Source: Methanobacterium sp. UBA8 (GTDB taxonomy: Archaea > Methanobacteriota > Methanobacteria > Methanobacteriales > Methanobacteriaceae). Taken from it: a stretch of DNA of 5,542 nt. Under the pieces are notes generated by a model. The model saw nothing but the letters and a program-made list of their open reading frames with translations, searched no databases and was not told the DNA's origin. Positions 1-5,370 of the stretch are shown here, piece after piece. The translations under genes were made by a program, and so were the position numbers. The stretch spans positions 14,327 through 19,868 of the forward strand of contig DADN01000257.1 of NCBI GenBank assembly GCA_002509665.1, given 5' to 3'. Every line of letters starts with the position of its first letter. The stretch's first letter is position 1.

Positions 1-396
1 AGGTTTTTGGAGCTCTCGAGACTTTGTCTCGGAGCCACGAAACTTCGTTTCGTACGGCCCTCAAACACATAGTGTTTGGGGCGTCAAAAGCAATGCTTTT
101 GACAGCACGGAAAACTCTGTTTTCCGTAAGTTTTAATTTCGATGTTTGAAAATCTTCGATTTTCAACCGGAAAAATTCGTAGAATTTTTCCATGCCCTGA
201 AAACAAAGCATGCAAACACTTTGTTTTTACTGTGTCAAATCATGGATTTTCTGAACAACAAAATTCTATGAATTTTGCATGCGTTAAACACAATTTGTTT
301 GACAGTTTTCGAGAGCCGGCAAAACATAGTTTTTGCAAGCTCTAATTTCGAATGCCCGAACACGTGTGTTTGGCGGCCCACAAAACTTCGTTTTTG
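1..396. repeat. Dense array of about 14 non-identical micro-hairpins
   Basis: This 396-base stretch has no credible gene and is almost entirely short inverted repeats. Stems, with loops between arms: 17-22/26-31 (outer 12-15/32-35), 37-43/47-53, 62-68/72-78, 83-91/95-103, 107-115/119-127, 146-154/158-166, 169-178/182-191, 200-208/219-227, 237-241/245-249, 259-266/270-277, 283-290/296-303, 319-325/329-336 (outer 312-316/339-343), 356-362/367-373 and 381-386/390-396. Eleven of these have a 3-nt loop closed by a C-G pair (C-NNN-G), with loops TTT, TTC, ATA, AAT, TCT, TTC, GTA, ATG, TAT, ATA and TTC. The 5' arm is usually A-rich and the 3' arm T-rich, as in CAAAAC-TTC-GTTTTTG. Stem sequences differ from unit to unit while each stays self-complementary. 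Spacers are short and often GC-rich (GAGCC, CGGCCC, CATGCCC, GAGCCGGC). The first bases (AGGTTTTTGG) look like the 3' arm of a further unit cut off by the window edge. Function is unknown; transcription as a leader of the gene at 411 is an inference. Confidence 0.85.
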
Positions 397-403
397 AGGT
401 GAG
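396..403 (+). promoter_or_regulatory. Strong ribosome binding site that decides the start at 411
   Basis: GAGGTGAG lies here, followed by seven A residues and ATG at 411. The GAGGTGA heptamer matches the complement expected for the 3' end of archaeal 16S rRNA. It fixes the start at 411 rather than at the upstream in-frame ATG at 333, which lies inside the hairpin array and has no such site. The site directly abuts the last array hairpin (381-396, with G396 shared), so folding of that hairpin could affect access to it. Confidence 0.85.
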
Positions 404-410
404 AAAAAAA

Positions 411-1130
411 ATGATTAAATGGAAAGCCATAATTATTGGATTTATTCTAGCAGTAATATTGACTATATTCTTAGGAAGCGCAGGAGGAATTGTTGGTTTT
501 TATTTAGCTGTGCTTATAGCCGGCATAGCAGTTGGTTACATCGTTGATGTAAATATTAAAAACGGAGCCACTCATGGAGCTATTACAGGGCTAATTACAG
601 GGATAGTTTCTGCCATATTAAGCATAGTAGTAGCTTTAGCCTATGGAGCCAGTGGAATATTATCTGGATTAAATGTAATTGCAGAATTAATATTATCCAT
701 AATCATATGGGCAGTTCTCGGAGCAATTGGTGGAGTTATAGGTACTATAATAACCGAAAGATTATGGCAAACAGTTTTCACAAGAGGAATTATGGGTGGA
801 ACAGCTAAAACTGAATCTCCAGAAGAAATGAAACCCAAAATTGAATTTACAAGGGAAAACATCACCAAATGCTTATGTCCACAATGCCCAGTTCAGGCTG
901 AAAGTGAATGCGCGCAAACAAAAATGAAAATGCTTCAAGAATCCATGAGAGGTATGAGTCCCGAACCTTCAGATGTTCCAGGAGTGTACTGCGCAACAGG
1001 AACAGCAACATGTAGCGACATTGATCCTAATAAGATGTGTAACTGCCCTAATTGTGATGTATTCAAAGAAAATAACTTAGAACAAGGAGAACCCAAAGGA
1101 TACTTCTGTCAAAAAGGGGCTGTAAAATAA
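411..1130 (+). CDS. Four-helix membrane protein with C-terminal ten-cysteine domain (DUF5518-like + DUF2769-like)
   Basis: The product is 239 aa and its biochemical function is unknown. Residues 1-115 are strongly hydrophobic and glycine-rich, with four likely membrane segments near 5-21, 26-45, 57-79 and 91-115. The stretch GFYLAVLIAGIAVGYIV followed by NGATHGAITG resembles the DUF5518 family of small archaeal membrane proteins. After a linker (about 120-150) comes a soluble domain with ten cysteines, C154, C156, C159, C167, C194, C201, C210, C212, C215 and C233, arranged as two CxCPxC motifs (CLCPQC and CNCPNC), each followed by a C further on. This pattern resembles DUF2769 of methanogens. 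The spacing suggests metal or iron-sulfur binding, which is an inference. The start at ATG 411 is set by a strong GAGGTGA site 7 nt upstream and gives MIKWKAII, a natural beginning for this domain. No TATA-like box is evident just upstream; the 5' side is the hairpin array. The gene converges on the helicase gene 63 bp away. Confidence 0.88.
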   Translation: MIKWKAIIIGFILAVILTIFLGSAGGIVGFYLAVLIAGIAVGYIVDVNIKNGATHGAITGLITGIVSAILSIVVALAYGASGILSGLNVIAELILSIIIWAVLGAIGGVIGTIITERLWQTVFTRGIMGGTAKTESPEEMKPKIEFTRENITKCLCPQCPVQAESECAQTKMKMLQESMRGMSPEPSDVPGVYCATGTATCSDIDPNKMCNCPNCDVFKENNLEQGEPKGYFCQKGAVK

Positions 1131-1175
1131 GCATTTTAAAATAAATAAGGTCTACGTAAAAAAATAGAATTTAAT

Positions 1176-1203
1176 TAAAAAGTGAAATCAATTTCACTTT
1201 TTA
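1176..1203. terminator. Symmetric hairpin, likely bidirectional terminator between convergent genes
   Basis: A perfect inverted repeat pairs 1176-1188 with 1191-1203 (core AAAAAGTGAAAT / ATTTCACTTTTT; the realistic loop is about 4 nt). Each strand ends its 3' arm with a run of five T residues. It sits 45 bp after the stop of the + strand gene and overlaps the last three codons and stop of the minus-strand helicase gene, so it can serve both transcripts. Archaeal polymerases respond mainly to T-tracts, which are present in both directions. Confidence 0.7.
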
Positions 1204-2774
1204 TTTGCAGGTTCCATATTTGCAGACTTACCTTTTATTTTACATCTGCTCATTATGGATAAGACTTCGTTTGCATTTTCCTCTGGAATTTCAACAAATG
1301 AAAATTTGTCAAAAACATCTATTTTACCAATTATCTTGCTTGAAAGTCCTGTTTCTTCTGCAATGCCCCTGACTATATCTTTCGCTTTTACCCGCTGTTT
1401 ACGTCCCACATTGATAAAGAACCTTACCATTCCAGGACTTGCACCAGTATCTCCAAAGCCTTCATCTCCAGATTCTTTCTGGTCTTTTTTGGTCATTATC
1501 ATTTTTAGAAGAGCAGCAGCTATTTCAATAGAGGTATAATCTTCTTTAATTAATCTTTCGATTTTTGTAGTGTAATCATCCAGATTTTCTGTGTTTATGA
1601 CGTGTTTTATATCATCTAGAAACATATTTGTCTTGATTTTTTTGACGTCACTTACGGATGGGATTCTGTGTTGTTCAATTTTTGTCTTGGTGAACTTTTG
1701 TATATCTCTAAGTTGGTAAATCTCCCTACCTGAAGCAAATGTGAAAGCACGGCCTGATTTACCCGCACGACCTGTTCTACCTATTCTGTGTACATAGTAC
1801 TCGTCATCGTTAGGCACATCATAGTTAAATACAGCTTCTACATCACCTACGTCAATTCCACGGGCTGCAACATCTGTTGCAACCAGAATTTCTATCTGGC
1901 CAGATCTGAATTTTGACATAACTCTGTCCCTCTGTCCTTGAGTCATATCTCCGTGGAGTCCATCTGCAAGGTATCCCCTCACTTGAAGGTGAGTTACAAG
2001 AGCGTCAACCCTTCTTTTTGTATTACAAAATACCAGAGATAGCTGAGGATTGTATATGTCTATTAAACGTGATAAAAGTTCTAATTTCATTTTCTCTTTA
2101 ACTTCGAAGTATATCTGCTGAATTTCAGGAACCGTCATCTGCTGGTGAATGACCTTTAAAAATTCAGGATTAGTCTGATATCTTTTGGTTAAATTCAAAA
2201 TTGCTTTAGACATTGTTGCAGAGAAAAGGAGAGTTTGTCTTTCTTCAGGCATGTCCTGTAAAACAGTTTCTATATCTTCCCTAAATCCCATATCAAGCAT
2301 TTCATCTGCTTCATCAAGAACCATAATTTTAACGTTGTTCATTTTTAAAGTTCCACGCCTCATATGGTCCATTACACGCCCAGGAGTACCAATAATAATC
2401 TGTACACCTTTTTTAAGGGATTTAAGCTGCCTTTCAATTGGCTGACCACCATAAATTGGCAATACATTGAGTTTTTTCATGTATTTTGAGAGCTTTCTGA
2501 TTTCTTCTGCTACTTGAATTGCAAGTTCCCTTGTAGGGCATAAAATTACGGCTTGTAGTTTCTTATTATCTGGATCTACCATTTCTAAAGCAGGAATTCC
2601 AAATGCCGCTGTTTTTCCAGTCCCTGTTTGAGCCTGTCCTATAACATCTTTTCCATCTAATATATATGGAATCGCAAGCGATTGAATTGGGGTTGCTTCT
2701 TCAAATCCCATATCTGCAATGGCTCGTTTGATCTCGTCTGAGAGATCTAAGTCAAAAAATTTTAATTTTTCCAT
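1194..2774 (-). CDS. deaD: DEAD-box ATP-dependent RNA helicase with DbpA-type RNA-binding C-terminus
   Basis: This 526-aa protein is expected to unwind or remodel RNA duplexes using ATP, in ribosome assembly, RNA decay or cold adaptation as in the DeaD/CshA group. All core motifs are intact: upstream aromatic F7, Q motif (GFEEATPIQ, Q31), motif I AQTGTGKT (48-55), Ia PTRELA (80-85), GG (109-110), TPGR (130-133), motif II DEAD (154-157), SAT (185-187), motif IV LVFCNTK (247-253), motif V TDVAARGID (300-308) and motif VI HRIGRTGR (329-336). A linker with a Gly/Asp-rich hinge (about 434-448) leads to residues 449-515, which match the DbpA-type RRM-like domain (RFFINVGRK, then GKIDVFDKFSFVEIP). 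That architecture is common in bacterial helicases. The start ATG at 2774 has only a weak site (AGGA, 10 nt upstream). The gene lies 178 bp downstream of lonB on the same strand, with a terminator and a TATA-like box between them. The symbol is by similarity to the DeaD group, not proven orthology. Confidence 0.95.
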   Translation of the reverse strand: MEKLKFFDLDLSDEIKRAIADMGFEEATPIQSLAIPYILDGKDVIGQAQTGTGKTAAFGIPALEMVDPDNKKLQAVILCPTRELAIQVAEEIRKLSKYMKKLNVLPIYGGQPIERQLKSLKKGVQIIIGTPGRVMDHMRRGTLKMNNVKIMVLDEADEMLDMGFREDIETVLQDMPEERQTLLFSATMSKAILNLTKRYQTNPEFLKVIHQQMTVPEIQQIYFEVKEKMKLELLSRLIDIYNPQLSLVFCNTKRRVDALVTHLQVRGYLADGLHGDMTQGQRDRVMSKFRSGQIEILVATDVAARGIDVGDVEAVFNYDVPNDDEYYVHRIGRTGRAGKSGRAFTFASGREIYQLRDIQKFTKTKIEQHRIPSVSDVKKIKTNMFLDDIKHVINTENLDDYTTKIERLIKEDYTSIEIAAALLKMIMTKKDQKESGDEGFGDTGASPGMVRFFINVGRKQRVKAKDIVRGIAEETGLSSKIIGKIDVFDKFSFVEIPEENANEVLSIMSRCKIKGKSANMEPANKK

Positions 2775-2870
2775 CTTTATCGTATCCTTTATTTTCTATT
2801 ATTATTAATTAAGGTAAATATTAAAATTATGAATAAAAATTAGCATAACAATAATTTTTCCTACTTATGA

Positions 2871-2880
2871 TTTATAAATT
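2871..2880 (-). promoter_or_regulatory. Candidate TATA box for the helicase gene
   Basis: On the minus strand this reads AATTTATAAA, a good archaeal TATA-like core. It lies about 97-106 bp upstream of the helicase ATG. With the usual spacing of about 25 nt, transcription would start near 2850 and leave a leader of about 75 nt. An AT-only inverted repeat (2835-2842 with 2852-2859) straddles that predicted start. The region is so AT-rich that chance matches are likely, so the call is tentative. Confidence 0.4.
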
Positions 2881-2885
2881 AATCC

Positions 2886-2910
2886 ATTTAAAATAAAAGT
2901 TATTTTAAAT
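2886..2910. repeat. Perfect 11-bp AT-only inverted repeat with 3-nt loop
   Basis: ATTTAAAATAA (2886-2896), loop AAG, then the exact complement TTATTTTAAAT (2900-2910). It lies between the lonB terminator hairpin and the helicase TATA-like box. The same 10-mer TTTAAAATAA, or its complement, recurs at 1135-1144, 5020-5029 and 5035-5044. It could be an operator or part of the terminator region. Its AT-only composition makes chance a real alternative. Confidence 0.6.
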
Positions 2911-2941
2911 ATAAAAATAAATGAAAGGAAAAATCCTTTCA
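2911..2941 (-). terminator. Terminator-like hairpin after lonB
   Basis: On the minus strand TGAAAGGA, loop TTTT, TCCTTTCA (2941 down to 2922) forms an 8-bp stem with a 4-nt loop. It is followed directly by TTTATTTTTA. It begins 11 bp after the lonB stop, the right place and strand to end the lonB transcript before the helicase gene. Confidence 0.7.
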
Positions 2942-2952
2942 ATAGATTCAAC

Positions 2953-4851
2953 TTAATGAGTTGTTGGGTTTTGTAAACCTATGTTAGGCACCATATTAGT
3001 AATCTTCTGCATTCGGTCAAGAAGACCTTTTTTATCTTTTCCAAGTAATGCATGTTCCAATACTTCACTCATGTTTTCTACAGGAATTATTTCAATTTTA
3101 TCTTTGTATCTTTCCTCAATCAAGACATCACTCATATTTGATTTAGGTATTAAAACCTTTTTAATTCCTGATTCTGCTGCAGCTTCAATTTTACCAGTTA
3201 CTCCACCCACAGGGAGAACATCTCCTCTGACACTTAAGGAACCTGTAAGCGCGACTGACTGATCTACTGGAATATTTTCCAGGGATGAAATTACAGCTGT
3301 AGCTACTGAAACACTTGCACTGTCCCCTTCAACACCTTCATAAGACTGCAGAAACTGTATGTGTATATCATAGCTGGATATATCTGTCCCAGTATGTTTT
3401 TTAATTAAAGCACTAACATTCTGAACAGCTTCCTTAGCAATTTCACCAAGTTTACCTGTTGCAATGATCTTACCTTCAGATTTACTTTGGGCAGGAGCAG
3501 CTTCAGCAACTATTGGGAGAATTATACCGCTTCTGTCTCCAATTATTGCAAGACCATTTACAGTACCTATTTTTCCACCTTCAGATGCAAAAGTTTCATA
3601 TTGTTTTTTCTGGCCAATGTAACGATCTGCAATTTGCTGTTCAAGTGTCCTTGCAAGTTTTTTAGCACCCACCACATGATCTAGAGTGACATGCTCTGCA
3701 CCTTCTCCTTTTGCAATATCGCCTGCAGCCCTTACAAGACCGCCCAAATCTCTTAATTTTAAGGTAAGTGTATCTTTTTTACCAGACCTTCTTTGAGCTT
3801 CCCTTATAATTTCAGCTACAGCTTCTCTACTGAAATGAGGTATCCTGCCGTCTTTTTCAACTTCTTGAGCTACAAATTGAACCAGTTTATCTCTATTTTC
3901 AGGTGTGTCTGGCATTGAATCTTTCATAAAGACTTCATAACCGTATCCACGTATCCTTGACCTGAGTGCAATGTGCATTCCTTCAAGTACTTTTAGGTTT
4001 CCAGATGCTACAAGTACAAAATCACATGGAACTGCCTGGGATCTTACCATTGCCCCACTGCTTGTTTCACTTTGTCCTGTTATTGAGTATTTTTTTTCCT
4101 GCATAGCAGTTAGCAACTCTTGCTGAGTTTTCATATGCATGGTCCCAATTTCATCCACGTAGAGAACACCTTTGCTGGCTTTGTGAATCATTCCAGCTTC
4201 GACACGTTCATGTGCAGGAGTTCCTAATCCTCCAGATTGATATGGGTCGTGCCTTACATCACCTAAAAGGGCTCCGGCATGTGCACCTGTTGCATCAATG
4301 AAAGGAGCAATAATGTTGTTTTCATTGTTTACAAGAAGCTTAGGAATCATAACTGTAGTTCTAGGTTTTATTTGCAGAAGTGCAACAAAAACAATTGCTG
4401 CTGCTATTAAAGCCATGAAAAACTGGCCTACTACAAATCCCACGATTAATATAAAGGAGATTATGATCATTGTGAACATGTTCTTCCTTTCTTCCTGAGA
4501 TTTTGCTTTGGCTTTATAGTTTGTAACTATTTTTTTACCTTCACCAGCAGGCATAGTTCCAATTAAAGGGTTATGATTATCTTCAATATTTGGATAAACC
4601 AGAATATCTTGAAGTTCTTCTGGAGGTAGCAGTTCTGCCATTCCCTTTGCGAGCATGGATTTACCAATTCCAGGTTCCCCAATTAAAAGAACATTCCTTC
4701 TCTGTTTTGCAGCTTTCTTAATAGTCTCAACTGCTTCTTCTTGACCTATGATTTGATCAATGATCTTTTCAGGGACTTTAATTTCCTCGGATGTCTTATA
4801 AGTTCTTAAATTGAATGAATTTAAACTTGAGTCTGAATTTAGATTTGCCAT
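2953..4851 (-). CDS. lonB: Archaeal membrane-anchored ATP-dependent Lon protease (LonB)
   Basis: This 632-aa protease unfolds and degrades damaged or regulatory proteins at the cytoplasmic face of the membrane. The AAA+ module has Walker A GEPGIGKS (58-65), Walker B VLYVDEIG (229-236, D233/E234), a sensor-1 asparagine N285 in VASGN, arginines in LRSRIRG (297-301) and a sensor-2 region around R367. Between Walker A and Walker B lies the archaeal hallmark: an insertion with two adjacent membrane segments (about 126-142 and 144-160), preceded by a basic stretch. The C-terminal Lon peptidase domain carries the Ser-Lys dyad, S511 in EGDSASVS and K554 in [10 protein letters not shown]. Length and order match archaeal LonB, and no bacterial-type N-terminal LON domain is present. 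The start at 4851 is backed by AGGAGGT 11 nt upstream; an out-of-frame ATG at 4858 lies only 4 nt from that site. No defect is visible, so the enzyme should be active. Confidence 0.97.
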   Translation of the reverse strand: MANLNSDSSLNSFNLRTYKTSEEIKVPEKIIDQIIGQEEAVETIKKAAKQRRNVLLIGEPGIGKSMLAKGMAELLPPEELQDILVYPNIEDNHNPLIGTMPAGEGKKIVTNYKAKAKSQEERKNMFTMIIISFILIVGFVVGQFFMALIAAAIVFVALLQIKPRTTVMIPKLLVNNENNIIAPFIDATGAHAGALLGDVRHDPYQSGGLGTPAHERVEAGMIHKASKGVLYVDEIGTMHMKTQQELLTAMQEKKYSITGQSETSSGAMVRSQAVPCDFVLVASGNLKVLEGMHIALRSRIRGYGYEVFMKDSMPDTPENRDKLVQFVAQEVEKDGRIPHFSREAVAEIIREAQRRSGKKDTLTLKLRDLGGLVRAAGDIAKGEGAEHVTLDHVVGAKKLARTLEQQIADRYIGQKKQYETFASEGGKIGTVNGLAIIGDRSGIILPIVAEAAPAQSKSEGKIIATGKLGEIAKEAVQNVSALIKKHTGTDISSYDIHIQFLQSYEGVEGDSASVSVATAVISSLENIPVDQSVALTGSLSVRGDVLPVGGVTGKIEAAAESGIKKVLIPKSNMSDVLIEERYKDKIEIIPVENMSEVLEHALLGKDKKGLLDRMQKITNMVPNIGLQNPTTH

Positions 4852-4862
4852 GATTCATGACA

Positions 4863-4870
4863 ACCTCCTA
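4863..4870 (-). promoter_or_regulatory. Ribosome binding site of lonB
   Basis: The minus strand reads TAGGAGGT here, a strong match to the archaeal anti-Shine-Dalgarno complement. It lies 11 nt before the lonB ATG (4851). A competing ATG at 4858-4856 overlaps the leader in another frame but sits too close to this site. Confidence 0.8.
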
Positions 4871-4950
4871 TTTTCATTTTATATTTAAAAAATCAACATC
4901 TTTATTTATAATAACTTTATGGAATATTAACTTTATTGATATATAATATT

Positions 4951-4963
4951 GTTATATATAAAT
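4951..4963 (-). promoter_or_regulatory. Candidate TATA box for lonB
   Basis: The minus strand reads ATTTATATATAAC here, with the purine-rich CGAAAAG about 9 nt further upstream that might act as the TFB recognition element. A start about 25 nt downstream would give a leader of roughly 75-85 nt. Other TATA-like stretches closer to the gene (4938-4950 and about 4905-4913) are possible, so the exact choice is uncertain. Confidence 0.4.
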
Positions 4964-5017
4964 ATCTACTTTTCGTTTCATAGATTTAGAAAAATTTCAC
5001 TTTAATTTTAACCAATT

Positions 5018-5046
5018 AATTATTTTAAATTCTTTTTAAAATAATT
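5018..5046. repeat. Perfect 12-bp AT-only inverted repeat
   Basis: AATTATTTTAAA (5018-5029), a 5-nt loop, then its complement TTTAAAATAATT (5035-5046). The inner 10-mer is the same as in the 2886-2910 palindrome, with the arms in the reverse order. It lies about 170 bp upstream of the lonB start. Function is unknown, and AT-rich chance pairing is possible. Confidence 0.55.
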
Positions 5047-5235
5047 TTATGACTGATTCCCTATTTATAATTGTTGAAATCAGTTTCTATAATTTCCAAG
5101 CTTTCTTCAAAACAAATTTTAACATTAATTAAAATAAAACTCACTATTCAAAAATTTTTCTAAAAGTTAACCATACACTCTAGAATAAATGCAGAATAGA
5201 CTGAGAAATGAGTTTATTTACCTACTTACTTATTT

Positions 5236-5299
5236 GAATACGTATTCCAATTTATAGTTATAAATGGAATAATCAATTAGGAGTTATACTATATAACTC
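5236..5299. repeat. Cluster of three adjacent or overlapping palindromes
   Basis: Three dyads lie within 64 bp: GAATAC/GTATTC (5236-5247, perfect 12-bp palindrome); ATTCC plus ATTTATA paired with TATAAAT plus GGAAT (5244-5270, 12 bp with one bulged A, minimal loop); and GAGTTATA, loop CTA, TATAACTC (5281-5299, 8 bp). The first two share ATTC, so they are mutually exclusive folds. CTTTT follows the third on the + strand, but there is no + strand gene before it to terminate. It could be an operator cluster or a structured RNA; there is no known match from sequence alone. Confidence 0.6.
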
Positions 5300-5326
5300 T
5301 TTTGCAATGCACTGAAATTAATATCT

Positions 5327-5347
5327 AAAAAAGGAATTATGTCCTTT
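5327..5347 (-). terminator. Terminator-like hairpin after the broken gene at the right edge
   Basis: On the minus strand AAAGGA, loop CATAAT, TCCTTT forms a 6-bp stem, and the last arm runs on into six T residues. It begins 23 bp after the TAA at 5371-5373. Together with the lonB terminator it shares the 9-mer TTGAAAGGA at the start of the stem. Position and strand fit the end of the gene at 5371-5542. Confidence 0.55.
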
Positions 5348-5370
5348 CAACTAATAAATCGTGTTATTTA

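Larger units (their letters stand above)
4871..5370. other. Gene-free AT-rich intergenic region upstream of lonB
   Basis: No reading frame here looks coding on either strand, and I see no tRNA-like or other recognisable RNA gene. The region holds the candidate lonB promoter, several inverted repeats (5018-5046; ACTGATT 5052-5058 with AATCAGT 5078-5084; AT-only 5116-5122 with 5129-5135; the cluster 5236-5299) and a minus-strand terminator-like hairpin (5327-5347). An unrecognised small RNA cannot be excluded. Confidence 0.6.

Noticed and set aside
142..345. 67-codon open frame on the + strand inside the hairpin array
   Set aside because: It simply reads through consecutive inverted repeats, has no ribosome binding site, no recognisable composition, and ends within the array. 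The absence of stops follows from the repeated AAAAC/GTTTT arms.
1..396. CRISPR array
   Set aside because: There is no constant repeat separated by unique spacers; every unit has a different sequence and only the hairpin form is shared. No cas gene is visible.
1..396. Integron attC-like sites or an insertion sequence end
   Set aside because: Units are far too short and simple, there is no recombination core motif that I can identify, and there is no integrase or transposase in the window.
333..410. N-terminal extension of the membrane protein to an ATG at 333
   Set aside because: The extra 26 residues are encoded by hairpin units, and a strong GAGGTGA site with ideal spacing points to ATG 411.
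641..868. Antisense frame opposite the membrane protein gene
   Set aside because: It is fully within a well-supported gene and shows no ribosome site or recognisable motif, so it is a shadow.
2185..2445. Plus-strand frames opposite the helicase and lonB genes (also 1255-1539, 2981-3262, 3487-3684, 4298-4498)
   Set aside because: They lie opposite genes with intact motifs throughout, and their low-complexity Ser/Ile/Phe-rich products are typical of complementary-strand artefacts.
5052..5084. ACTGATT...AATCAGT inverted repeat as an archaeal C/D box RNA or operator
   Set aside because: It is a 7-bp dyad with a 19-nt loop; no convincing pair of C (RTGATGA) and D (CTGA) boxes with proper spacing is present, and the match could be chance.
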